From Synergistaceae bacterium (GTDB taxonomy: Bacteria; Synergistota; Synergistia; Synergistales; Aminobacteriaceae), in assembly GCA_009783355.1 (NCBI GenBank), contig WRHH01000012.1, positions 1-60,331 of the forward strand: DNA of 60,331 nucleotides, written 5' to 3'. Shown here piece after piece: positions 36,568-44,719 of the stretch (positions are counted from its first letter, which is position 1; each line of letters begins with the position of its first letter). Position numbers and translations under genes: made by a program. The notes under the pieces are model-generated. The model worked only from the letters and a program-made list of their open reading frames with translations, was not told where the DNA came from and searched no databases.

Positions 36568-36584
36568 GGAGGTCGCGTAAGAGA

Positions 36585-37646
36585 ATGCCAAAAATGCTGA
36601 TGAAAGGAACAGAAGCAATAGCGGAGGCGGCAATTCAGGCAGGCTGCCATCACTTTTTCGGTTACCCGATAACCCCGCAGAATGAGATCCCGGAGTATAT
36701 GTCCGCGCACCTTCCGGAGGTCGGGGGCTTATTCACGCAGGCGGAAAGCGAAGTTGCCTCGATAAATATGGTGATGGGGGCGGGATCGACCGGCTACAGG
36801 GTCATGACGACTTCTTCCAGCCCTGGAATATCCCTTATGGCGGAAGGAATGTCCTATATATCATTCGCTGAAATACCTGTGGTTATCGTGAATGTATCCC
36901 GCGGAGGGCCGGGACTTGGAAATATTCTTCCCTCGCAGAGCGACTACTATCAGGCAACCAAAGGCGCTGGTCACGGCGACTATAATATCATCGTGCTTGC
37001 GCCCAATAACCTTCAGGAAGCTGTCGACTTAACGCAGGACGCTTTCGATATGTCCCAAAAATATCGAATGATAGCCATGATCTTGAGCGACGGTTTCATG
37101 GGGCAAATGATGGAAGCGGTGGAAATTAATCCGCGTAAGGCGGAGGATCCTGTTGTGAATAAAGATTGGGGATTAGGATTCATGAAAGAAAGGGGAAAAA
37201 GGCATTTAGCTTTAAGTATGCAGCTAAACCCGGATATGTGTGAGGCGCATAACATTCATTTACAGGCAAAATATGCAAAAATAAAAGAAAATGAACAGCG
37301 CTGGGAACATTATATGCTGGATGACGCTGAACTTGTTATTTCCTCATATGGGACGACCAGCCGCATATGCTATTCCGCTATTTTAAACCTGCGGGAAGCA
37401 GGTTACAGAGTTGGAATGATACGTCCCATAACGCTTTGGCCGTTCCCTGCAAAGGGATTTGAAAACCTTCCCAAAAGCGTCAAGAAAATACTCGACATTG
37501 AGATGAGCGCTTCGTTTCAAATGCTGGACGATGTAAAGCTGGCAACCGGTTGCAAGTATCCATACGAAACATTTGGTCGTTCCGGCGGGAATGCTCCTTC
37601 GGTAAGAGAAGTGGAAGATGCTTGTAAAAAAGCATTAAAAAATTGA
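36585..37646 (+). CDS. vorB: 2-oxoacid:ferredoxin oxidoreductase, alpha subunit (VorB-like)
   Basis: 353 residues. The N-terminal half has KGTEAIAEAAIQAGCHHFFGYPITPQNEIPEYM, EVASINMVMGAGSTGYRVMTTSSSPGISLMAEG and RGGPGLGNILPSQSDYYQATKG, the pyrimidine-domain signature of the branched-chain/2-oxoglutarate type enzymes; the C-terminal half is the domain II/III fold. It decarboxylates 2-oxoacids from amino acid transamination to acyl-CoA and reduces ferredoxin. The closest family name I can give is 3-methyl-2-oxobutanoate (2-oxoisovalerate) type; 2-oxoglutarate remains possible. Confidence 0.88.
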   Translation: MPKMLMKGTEAIAEAAIQAGCHHFFGYPITPQNEIPEYMSAHLPEVGGLFTQAESEVASINMVMGAGSTGYRVMTTSSSPGISLMAEGMSYISFAEIPVVIVNVSRGGPGLGNILPSQSDYYQATKGAGHGDYNIIVLAPNNLQEAVDLTQDAFDMSQKYRMIAMILSDGFMGQMMEAVEINPRKAEDPVVNKDWGLGFMKERGKRHLALSMQLNPDMCEAHNIHLQAKYAKIKENEQRWEHYMLDDAELVISSYGTTSRICYSAILNLREAGYRVGMIRPITLWPFPAKGFENLPKSVKKILDIEMSASFQMLDDVKLATGCKYPYETFGRSGGNAPSVREVEDACKKALKN

Positions 37647-37656
37647 GGTGAATGAG

Positions 37657-38403
37657 ATGGGCGAGAATAAAGTATTTAGCGTTTCAAAAGTGTGGAAGGG
37701 TGTTCAAAGCCATTATTGCCCGGGCTGCACCCATGGAATAATTCATCGTTTAGTTTGTGAAGCAATAGACGAACTCGGCATACAGGACAGGACTATTGGA
37801 ATAGCCCCTGTAGGCTGCTCTGTTCTCATGCACGCTTACCTTGACGTCGACTTTATTGAGGCGGCGCACGGAAGGGCGCCGGCGGTTGCAACTGGAATGA
37901 AAGCGGTACGGCCTGATTGCATGGTGTTTGCATATCAGGGGGATGGAGACCTTGCGTCTATTGGAATGGGAGAAATAGTACATGCGGTGAACCGCGGACG
38001 CCCTCTCACTTTTATATTTGTCAACAACGCCATTTATGGTATGACCGGGGGGCAAATGGCGCCCACGACGCTTATCGGACAGAAAGCAACGACCGCTCCA
38101 AGAGGAAGGGATATTCCTACATATGGATATCCTATTGGAATGAGCGAAATGCTGGCTAAACTCAAGACGCCTGCATATATTGAAAGGGTTACGGTTGCGC
38201 AGCCTAAATATATTATGAAAGCGAAACAGGCCATACTCAAGGCTTTTCGGAATCAAGTTGAGAATAAGGGAGTATCGTTTGTTGAAGTGCTGTCAACATG
38301 CCCCACTAACTGGGGAAAACTTCCGTTGGACGCGTGCAAGTGGGTCATAGACGCAATGATGCCCGAGTATCCGCTTGGCGTTTTCAGAGATTTTGACGCG
38401 TAG
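37657..38403 (+). CDS. 2-oxoacid:ferredoxin oxidoreductase, beta (TPP-binding) subunit
   Basis: 248 residues. HYCPGCTHGIIHRLV at the N-terminus, then the thiamine diphosphate/Mg motif YQGDGDLASIGMGEIVHAVNRG...NNAIYGMTGGQMAPTT. It binds the cofactor and 2-oxoacid, and works with the alpha subunit. ATG 37657 has GAGG 8 bases upstream; the GTG at 37648 overlaps that site. Spacing to the alpha gene is short, as expected for an operon. Confidence 0.93.
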   Translation: MGENKVFSVSKVWKGVQSHYCPGCTHGIIHRLVCEAIDELGIQDRTIGIAPVGCSVLMHAYLDVDFIEAAHGRAPAVATGMKAVRPDCMVFAYQGDGDLASIGMGEIVHAVNRGRPLTFIFVNNAIYGMTGGQMAPTTLIGQKATTAPRGRDIPTYGYPIGMSEMLAKLKTPAYIERVTVAQPKYIMKAKQAILKAFRNQVENKGVSFVEVLSTCPTNWGKLPLDACKWVIDAMMPEYPLGVFRDFDA

Positions 38404-38416
38404 GAGGGTGAGGCAA

Positions 38417-38977
38417 ATGGATAACAAATTTGAAAGATCTCTTATAGCGGCAGGGTTTGGCGGACAGGGGCTAATGGTTCTGGGGCAGTTAATAGCTTAT
38501 TCTGGTATGCATGAAGGACGCAATGTCACGTGGATTCCTTCATATGGTCCGGAAATGCGCGGCGGAACAGCTAATTGCAGCGTTATAGTTTCAAGCGATC
38601 AAATAGGCGCTCCCGTCGTTCCTGAAGCTGATTACGTTGTGGTCATGAATCAACCTTCAATTGTGAAATTTGAGCCCATGGTGAAAAGCGGCGGAATTCT
38701 GTTCTATAATTCCGATCTGGTGAAGCTCGAAAAGAAGCGGGAAGATATAAAGATTTATGGAATTCCAGCTAACACCATAGCAAAAGAGCTTGGAAATGAC
38801 AGAGTTGCAAATATTGTCATGCTTGGGGCTCTTGTTGCTGCAGGGGATATCGTCAAAGAGGAGTCGGCGCTTGAAATGCTTGATGAAAAATTAGGCGGCA
38901 AGAAACCCGAATTCATTCCGATGAATAGAAGCGCGTTTCAGAAGGGGAAAGAAAACGTTAAAGACAATGTTCAATGA
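38417..38977 (+). CDS. 2-oxoacid:ferredoxin oxidoreductase, gamma subunit
   Basis: About 186 residues. GFGGQGLMVLGQLIAYSGM and the WIPSYGPEMRGGTANCSVIVS block are the gamma/POR_N-linked CoA-binding domain signatures. ATG 38417 has GAGGGTGAGG upstream; the in-frame start at 38375 is inside the beta gene. The final residues DNVQ and the TGA stop are encoded by a CAATGNN heptad array (38965-38992), as in the S1 gene at 42231. Confidence 0.92.
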   Translation: MDNKFERSLIAAGFGGQGLMVLGQLIAYSGMHEGRNVTWIPSYGPEMRGGTANCSVIVSSDQIGAPVVPEADYVVVMNQPSIVKFEPMVKSGGILFYNSDLVKLEKKREDIKIYGIPANTIAKELGNDRVANIVMLGALVAAGDIVKEESALEMLDEKLGGKKPEFIPMNRSAFQKGKENVKDNVQ

Positions 38978-38992
38978 TCAATGTTCAATGAA
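38965..38992. repeat. CAATGNN heptad array (4 units)
   Basis: CAATGTT, CAATGAT, CAATGTT, CAATGAA. CAA TGA within the second unit is the last sense codon and stop of the gamma subunit gene. Confidence 0.85.
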
Positions 38993-39013
38993 AGAAAACG
39001 GAAGGTTTCAAAA

Positions 39014-39757
39014 ATGAGAAAACAAACCTTACTTGTACTAACAGGTGTAATAGTGTTAGTGTTTCTCGTCGACGCATTTTTCTTCGGAAGCAACACTTTA
39101 AAAAGCCCCTATTCTTCAGTAAAAACAGGCGACGCCATACAATTTGGCAGATTTAGTTATTCTGACGGTAATACTCTTGAGCTTGACTGGCGCGTACTTG
39201 ATGTACATAACGGCAATGCTCTTATTCTAAGCGATAGAATTTTGTTAAGCAATGCGTATCATTATGATGCTGCAAAGCAGGAAAAAATCTCTATGCGGGA
39301 ATATCAATCTGGAGCTGTAACGTGGGAAAAAAGCTCTATTCGGCAGTATCTGAACGGGTCGTTTTACGATGACGTATTCACAGCTGAGGAAAAAGCGTGG
39401 ATAGCCGGTTCAAGGATAGCAAACGCCGCTAACCCGTGGTACGGAACGCCGGGCGGTATTGACACAGTTGACAAAGTGTTTTTACTGAGCGTTGAAGAAG
39501 TGGTAAAGTACTTTGGCGACAGCGGGCAATTGAGGAACGAAAATCGGGGTAACATGCACTGGATAAATGACCAATATAATTCCTCACGGATAGCAAAATT
39601 TGCTGACGACAATGCTTCGTGGTGGTGGCTGCGATCGCCCGGCCTTGATGTAAACCGTGCAGTATATGTTCTTGATACCGGCTATATTGATTTGAGCGGT
39701 GGTTTTTTCTATCGTGACGAGGGTGGCGTTCGCCCAGCTTTGTGGTTGAAACTGTAA
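39014..39757 (+). CDS. DUF6273 protein with N-terminal membrane anchor
   Basis: About 247 residues. One N-terminal transmembrane helix (TLLVLTGVIVLVFLVDAFFF) anchors an extracytoplasmic domain. WRVLDVHNGNALILSDRILL, SSIRQYLNGSFYDDVFTAEE, WWWLRSPG and the final GGVRPALWLKL are the landmarks of DUF6273, a family of unknown function common in gut anaerobes. ATG 39014 has GGAAGG 8 bases upstream, better than the start at 38981, which is inside the heptad repeat. It is transcribed after the oxidoreductase operon and ends at a bidirectional terminator. Confidence 0.75.
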   Translation: MRKQTLLVLTGVIVLVFLVDAFFFGSNTLKSPYSSVKTGDAIQFGRFSYSDGNTLELDWRVLDVHNGNALILSDRILLSNAYHYDAAKQEKISMREYQSGAVTWEKSSIRQYLNGSFYDDVFTAEEKAWIAGSRIANAANPWYGTPGGIDTVDKVFLLSVEEVVKYFGDSGQLRNENRGNMHWINDQYNSSRIAKFADDNASWWWLRSPGLDVNRAVYVLDTGYIDLSGGFFYRDEGGVRPALWLKL

Positions 39758-39825
39758 ATTTTTAAGCAGGGATAAATAGACATTGTTCATATACATTAAA
39801 TTTGTCTTTCCGCAGGTTTGTCAGT

Positions 39826-39860
39826 TAAAAAAACCGCGTTCGGGTTGAACGCGGTTTTTT
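39826..39860. terminator. bidirectional terminator
   Basis: AACCGCGTTC / GAACGCGGTT with an A-run on the left and a T-run on the right, between convergent genes (DUF6273 on plus, C26-type on minus). Confidence 0.92.
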
Positions 39861-39914
39861 CAATCATTTGCTACATTTCGCTGTCTATCAAATTTGAAAT
39901 CATTGATAAGGCAA

Positions 39915-41738
39915 CTATTTTCTCCTGCTGATAAGATACGGCGCAGCTCCCATTAAGAAAGCAAACGCAATATATCCGTGAGCAGCGTTGCATCCGTTGG
40001 TGCATTTATCATCCTCAGGTTCAGGAGTTATTACGCCTGAGAATGCAATCTCAACTTCTTTCGTTTCTCCGCCTTTTGTAAGCGTTACTATCACAACCCC
40101 GTTGTCGACATCATCTTCTAACGTCACAACAACAGAACCGCCAATGACTTCAGCCGCCCAGTTTGTACCAGATGGCTGTTTCAATCCTGCTATACTCCAG
40201 CCGTCAAGCATAGCGGCACTCAATAATGTAGCTTTATCAACTATTTGCTTTACATACTCAAGGTTGCTATTATCTGCCAGGAAATCGTAATTCTCGAATG
40301 CAAATTCATCGGGAAGTACGCCATCTTTAAACAAACTAAATAATGCTTTTCGATCCTTATGAATGCCAGCATATTTCACGTGCTCGCGCAGGAAAACAGT
40401 GCTTTGATCGAGATCAAGGTTAATATTAGCGCTTTGACCATTATGACCAAGAACATTATATTCCGGATGCCACTGCACTCCAATGGCAAACAAGCTGGAC
40501 TGATGCTCAATTGCCTCAACAATGCCGTCTGACGTGACAGCTACTACCGATAGCCCGTGACCAAGATTCTTCGGGTCAACAGCCTGATGGTGAGCTGTGC
40601 GCGCCCAATCCATAGTCTTTGATCCAACGATATTGTACAACCATTTTGAATTAGGAAGGATACCTGAATAATCCCATCCTGCCCCGGGTTCGCCGTTCGG
40701 GCCTGGCTTCAGAGGGTGATAGCCATTCCCGCCGCTGTGGATTATGCCATCAATATAAACCCGCGGACTGCAGTTTTCATCGCAACTAACTGTAGTATAT
40801 GGAGCTGCCCCCGTACCCGAAGATGGAAGAAGAGTAACATTGCCTTCTGAATCACGTGTAAAAGATTCTTCATATTTGTAAATCCTATGAGTTGTTGTAG
40901 CAGCAAGCTGCCCGCTGATTCTGCCTGCAGCTGTCCTGCCAGCCTTGACTTCCTGTAAATGATAGTACGGGATATCCTGAATAAGTCCCCCGCCCATCGC
41001 TACGTTGAAGCCCTGCTCGCCGCGGCAAAACCCCATAAAAGGGACATCCAAAGAAATTGCCTGCTGCGTCATAATTATATCTGCCCAGTCGCGCGGGATA
41101 CCCCAGCTGGTCGTTCCATGCGGAGTTGTGTCGCTACCTATAAAATAGATATGAAAGTCTCCTCCGCCAGTTGCGCCGAAGCCGTTTAGCTGCTTTAAAA
41201 CACTTCGGGCTTCCTCAGCGTTAGTAACTTGCGGCAGAAACACAGCGTAACCTCCCAAACGCTCCCAACCGTCGGCAACATGTGAGTAACTGCCTATACC
41301 GTTATTGTTCTCCCAAGAGACTCCGAGAATGGGACGCTCACGGATACCGGTGACAGTCAGCCTACGAACCTTATCATTTTGGCCGATTTCGAGGTCTGCT
41401 GTTATCGCTTTGCTGCTCAGAACACGATTTGCTATCGCTGTGCTGAAAGGTTCGGCGAGCGTCTGCCTCATTCTCGGGGCGATATCCTGCGAGCCCAAGG
41501 CTGTTTTGAGGCTGGCTAACGAGGTGATTCCTGAACCGGTATTATCATAAATATCAGCGGTGCTGATATCAGCGGTGCGAACTGAATTGAATCTCAAGAC
41601 GTCCGCCCCGTCTGTGCCATAGCCAATTGAAAAAAGAATGGCATCCTTATGGACGGGTGAATTAACGGCGGCACAACTCGCAAGAGTCATACACAACATA
41701 AACGCTACTAACATTAATGTAAATAAAAATTTCTTCAT
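39915..41738 (-). CDS. secreted class I glutamine amidotransferase-like hydrolase (peptidase C26 type) with Synergist-CTERM tail
   Basis: 607 residues. A signal peptide (MKKFLFTLMLVAFMLCMTLASCA) precedes a C26-like domain: PFMGFCRGEQGFNVAMGGGL has the nucleophile Cys, and VQWHPE the catalytic His/Glu; DGIVEAIEHQ is also typical of gamma-glutamyl-gamma-aminobutyrate hydrolases. The usual C26 proteins are cytoplasmic, so an exported form suggests an outside gamma-glutamyl substrate. A beta-rich segment (about 495-575) shares the DGW and DDVDN patterns with the M14 protein at 9443. The tail is CTNGCNAAHGYIAFAFLMGA followed by a short stretch and RRK. ATG follows AGGAGG on the minus strand. Confidence 0.8.
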   Translation of the reverse strand: MKKFLFTLMLVAFMLCMTLASCAAVNSPVHKDAILFSIGYGTDGADVLRFNSVRTADISTADIYDNTGSGITSLASLKTALGSQDIAPRMRQTLAEPFSTAIANRVLSSKAITADLEIGQNDKVRRLTVTGIRERPILGVSWENNNGIGSYSHVADGWERLGGYAVFLPQVTNAEEARSVLKQLNGFGATGGGDFHIYFIGSDTTPHGTTSWGIPRDWADIIMTQQAISLDVPFMGFCRGEQGFNVAMGGGLIQDIPYYHLQEVKAGRTAAGRISGQLAATTTHRIYKYEESFTRDSEGNVTLLPSSGTGAAPYTTVSCDENCSPRVYIDGIIHSGGNGYHPLKPGPNGEPGAGWDYSGILPNSKWLYNIVGSKTMDWARTAHHQAVDPKNLGHGLSVVAVTSDGIVEAIEHQSSLFAIGVQWHPEYNVLGHNGQSANINLDLDQSTVFLREHVKYAGIHKDRKALFSLFKDGVLPDEFAFENYDFLADNSNLEYVKQIVDKATLLSAAMLDGWSIAGLKQPSGTNWAAEVIGGSVVVTLEDDVDNGVVIVTLTKGGETKEVEIAFSGVITPEPEDDKCTNGCNAAHGYIAFAFLMGAAPYLISRRK

Positions 41739-41846
41739 TGTATTTCACTTTCCTCCTAAATAACAGTTTTTTTGCATAACCTGAATCACTCTCATTTGAG
41801 CTTCCTGCGCTATAGTAATTTGATTTAATACATCCTATATCCATTT

Positions 41847-42055
41847 TCAGTAAACCATCCCAGAATATTTGTGTGTAGTGACAAAACCAAGAGCTTTAGC
41901 TATGGCAGTTCCCAACTATTATTTTGTTATGGTTTTGACTTTTTCGCAAATAAGCTTTCATTTTGATCAACATAAGCTCAATTGGGTTCAAGTAAAGGCT
42001 ATACTGCGGCAAATACAAAACGCTCGCTCTGGATGCGGCAATGAGATCAAAGAAT
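41847..42055 (-). pseudogene. IS630-family transposase remnant
   Basis: Minus strand codons VLYLPQYSLYLNPIELMLIK followed by MKAYLRK match the conserved DDE-domain end of IS630 transposases (the YSPxLNPIE motif with catalytic Glu). After a frameshift, IAKALGFVTTHKYSGMVY and a stop continue the same family C-terminus. No 5' part or inverted repeats were found. With the repeats at 42156 and 42195, this accounts for the gap between the C26 and S1 genes. Confidence 0.85.
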
Positions 42056-42155
42056 ATTATATATCAACACTCCTGAAAAATGAAATGATTTTTTAGTTTT
42101 GTGTTCTTTTATTATTTTTATTAAAAAAGCAAGGGATTTCATAGAAAAAGAGATA

Positions 42156-42176
42156 GGGGCGGCAGAATGCCGTCCC
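42156..42176. repeat. GGGGCGGC palindrome
   Basis: GGGGCGGCA / TGCCGTCCC around GAA, 9 pairs with one mismatch or wobble. On the minus strand it lies behind the S1 gene and is followed by TATCTCTTTTTCT, so it may also terminate that operon. Confidence 0.65.
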
Positions 42177-42194
42177 TACAGTTGTCTTTGCTTT

Positions 42195-42243
42195 TTCATT
42201 GAACATTGAACATTGAACATTAATCATTGATCATTGTGCATTG
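42195..42243. repeat. CAATGNN heptad array (7 units, minus-strand reading)
   Basis: On the minus strand: CAATGCA, CAATGAT, CAATGAT, TAATGTT, CAATGTT, CAATGTT, CAATGAA. The stop codon TGA of the S1 gene is inside the second unit. Confidence 0.85.
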
Positions 42244-43724
42244 CCTTTAAGGAATTCTCCTATCGATACGGCAGTTTCGCCATCGGGAACATAAACATCC
42301 TTGTGTTCTCTTTCTTTATTGCTGTCTCGTCTCTTTCCTGTTTTTTCCCTCTTGTTGCCAGATTGATTTTCATCATGCTGCGTCTTTTCCGGGACTTCCT
42401 CAAGAGCGCTTAGAGAAAGTCTTATACGGCGCTGTTCAGGATTAATTTCAATTATTCTTGCTGTGACTTCCTGTTTTTCCGCTAGTACGTCTTTTGGGTG
42501 CTCAACTCGTTTATGGCTAAGCTGAGAAATGTGAATCAGCCCTTCAATCCCGTCCTCTAGTTCAACAAAGACGCCAAAGTCTGTGATACGAACGACCTTA
42601 ACATTTACATCCTGACCTTTTTCATATTTTTCAAGGCAAGCTTTCCATGGATCGTTAAGCTGTTTATAACCTAAACTAATACGACGCTTTGAAATATCGA
42701 CGCTTAATACCGATACTTCCACTTCCTGTCCTTTTCGCAGGACTTCTCTCGGGTGCTTAATTCTTGCCCAACTTACGTCTCCAATGTGTATTAACCCTTC
42801 TATTCCGGGTTCAAGTTCAACAAAAGCGCCAAATTCCGTTATATTAGTGATAGGCGCCTTAATTACCATGCCAAGCTGCCAGCGCTCGTCTGCAGTATCC
42901 CATGGGTCGGCGGCAGTTTGCTTTATACTGAGCGAGATTTTATTATTCTCCTTGTCAATTCCTATTACTCTAACTTTGACTTTGTCGCCTTTCTTGAAGG
43001 CTTCTTTCATTTTAGTGTTACGTTTCCAGGAGAGCTCCGTCGTATGTACAAGCCCGTCAAAAGGCCCGACATTTACAAACACTCCAAAAGCTGTAAGGCT
43101 TGTTACTTCACCGTCAAGCTCCATTCCTTCCTGAATTTCATCATAAAATTTTTCCTTTGCGTACTTACTTTCGTTTTCAAGCATGCTTCGCCTTGAAAAA
43201 ACAAGGCGGTATTTTGCTTGATTTTTTTCCAGCAATTTAGCGTCGAATTCTTCGTTTATAAACTTGTTCAGGTTCCCTCCGCGCTTCTCTCCAATGAGAT
43301 GGGATATCGGAATGAAACCTTCAAGTCCGTTGCATTCGACCATTAAACCGCCCTTGACTTTTCGCACGCCTCTTACCTTTACGTGCTCGTTTTGGGCAGT
43401 AATTTCTTCAAGTTCTTTCCAACGACGATCAATTTCGCATCTCCATCTGCTTACGAGGAGTTGCGCTTCTTCTCCTTCTTTAAAGCTTAAGACTTTTACC
43501 GTTATCTCGTCGTTAATTTGTGGTTCAGCCGCATCTTTTAAAAGAACGCGGTGAGACCATTCTTTTGTGGGAAGAAATCCCTCGCATTTGAAACCGACGT
43601 CAATAAGCCAGCCATTCTCTGTTTTACTGACAACCTTACCTGTAACTTCCGATCCTTTTCTGATGTTACCAGAAGTATCCTGTTGCAATAAGCTTTCCAT
43701 ACTTTCTTCGAACTGCTCTACCAT
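42231..43724 (-). CDS. ribosomal protein S1-like protein with five S1 domains
   Basis: About 497 residues. Five S1 RNA-binding domains can be followed: GSEVTGKVVSKTENGWLID, VKVRGVRKVKGGLMVECNG, GMELDGEVTSLTAFGVFVN, GMVIKAPITNITEFGAFVE and GQDVNVKVVRITDFGVFVE; the last three are closest to consensus. A charged tail follows. It is likely the 30S protein S1 homologue that helps mRNA bind the ribosome. ATG 43724 has AAGGGG 9 bases upstream, while ATG 43733 abuts it. It follows ispH closely, as in many bacteria where ispH and rpsA are linked or fused. The stop lies in a CAATGNN repeat, giving the end GNAQ. Confidence 0.88.
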   Translation of the reverse strand: MVEQFEESMESLLQQDTSGNIRKGSEVTGKVVSKTENGWLIDVGFKCEGFLPTKEWSHRVLLKDAAEPQINDEITVKVLSFKEGEEAQLLVSRWRCEIDRRWKELEEITAQNEHVKVRGVRKVKGGLMVECNGLEGFIPISHLIGEKRGGNLNKFINEEFDAKLLEKNQAKYRLVFSRRSMLENESKYAKEKFYDEIQEGMELDGEVTSLTAFGVFVNVGPFDGLVHTTELSWKRNTKMKEAFKKGDKVKVRVIGIDKENNKISLSIKQTAADPWDTADERWQLGMVIKAPITNITEFGAFVELEPGIEGLIHIGDVSWARIKHPREVLRKGQEVEVSVLSVDISKRRISLGYKQLNDPWKACLEKYEKGQDVNVKVVRITDFGVFVELEDGIEGLIHISQLSHKRVEHPKDVLAEKQEVTARIIEINPEQRRIRLSLSALEEVPEKTQHDENQSGNKREKTGKRRDSNKEREHKDVYVPDGETAVSIGEFLKGNAQ

Positions 43725-43737
43725 AACTTCCATCCCC

Positions 43738-44589
43738 TTATCCTACCGTCATTTTCGCTACCGCTTTGCATATTGTTTCAATGAGCCACTCAGGCGTGCT
43801 GGCGCCTGCTGCGACTCCAATAATTGACTTCCCTTTAAGCCACCTCCCGTCCATTTCTTCTGATGATTCTACAAGTATAGCATCTGTTCCTCTAGATTTT
43901 GCTATTTCATAAAGTTTTACAGTGTTAGCACTGTTTTTTCCTCCAACAATTATAATTCCTTCCACTGAATCCGCCAATCTCTTAACAGCTTGTTGTCGTT
44001 CTACAGTGGCTTGACATATCGTGTTTGAAATTTCAAGCTCATTTGTTTTATTCTGCAAAATGTACACAAGTTGTTTAAAATCCTCTTCGCGTTGCGTAGT
44101 CTGTGCTATTACCCCAATCTTGGAGCGCGGCAGCAGCTTTTCCGCTTCGTCTGGAGTTTTTACAACTTCTATGTTATTAATACTGTGTCCGACAATTGAG
44201 CGCACTTCAGGGTGATTTTTATCTCCCAATAATATAACAGAATATCCCGATTCTGTGAGCTCTCTAGCTTTATCTTGCACCCTTTTCACAAAAGGGCATG
44301 TCGCGTCAATTATCCTGCAATTCTTCGATGTAAGCTCCTCATACACGCTTCTCGGTTCCCCGTGCGCTCTAATAAATACCGTTGCTCCCTCTAGAACTTT
44401 CGAGGCGTCATCCAATACAATGAGCCCCAGTTTCTTTAGGCGTTCAACTTCCTGTGGATTATGTATTGGCATTCCTATCGACATAACCGATCCTTGGGCT
44501 TCCGACGAACACAAAGCAACTTCAAGAGCGTTTATAGCCCGTTGAACGCCAAAACAGAACCCGGTTGGATCAGCTATCGTAATTTTCAT
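43738..44589 (-). CDS. ispH: 4-hydroxy-3-methylbut-2-enyl diphosphate reductase
   Basis: 283 residues, the last enzyme of the MEP isoprenoid pathway, reducing HMBPP to IPP and DMAPP. The three cysteines that hold its iron-sulfur cluster are visible: Cys12 (GFCFGVQRA), Cys98 (DATCPFV) and Cys192 (NTICQATVERQQ), as are the substrate-binding GDKNHPEV and SNT motifs. Normal length. AAGGATATTAAG precedes ATG. Confidence 0.96.
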   Translation of the reverse strand: MKITIADPTGFCFGVQRAINALEVALCSSEAQGSVMSIGMPIHNPQEVERLKKLGLIVLDDASKVLEGATVFIRAHGEPRSVYEELTSKNCRIIDATCPFVKRVQDKARELTESGYSVILLGDKNHPEVRSIVGHSINNIEVVKTPDEAEKLLPRSKIGVIAQTTQREEDFKQLVYILQNKTNELEISNTICQATVERQQAVKRLADSVEGIIIVGGKNSANTVKLYEIAKSRGTDAILVESSEEMDGRWLKGKSIIGVAAGASTPEWLIETICKAVAKMTVG

Positions 44590-44719
44590 TCTTAATATCC
44601 TTCAATATGCAAAATGCAAAAGTCAATTAAATCATATAATTTTTTGTCGCTATAAAAAACTTCTGAATCATACCACATAAATATGTGAAAAATAAGTTCA
44701 AAGTTTCAAATGCGGGAAA

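Noticed and set aside
39014-39757. DUF6273 gene as the target of a diversity-generating retroelement
   Set aside because: No reverse transcriptase or template repeat is present in the window, and no A-specific variation can be judged from one sequence.
41869-42096. 75-codon plus-strand open frame after the C26 gene
   Set aside because: It is the antisense of the IS630 transposase remnant, which explains the sequence.
44590-44719. Regulatory leader upstream of ispH / downstream of mutL
   Set aside because: Only AT-rich sequence and a weak GGGAAAATATTCCC palindrome (about 44714-44727), next to the VapC relic, were seen; not enough to call an operator.
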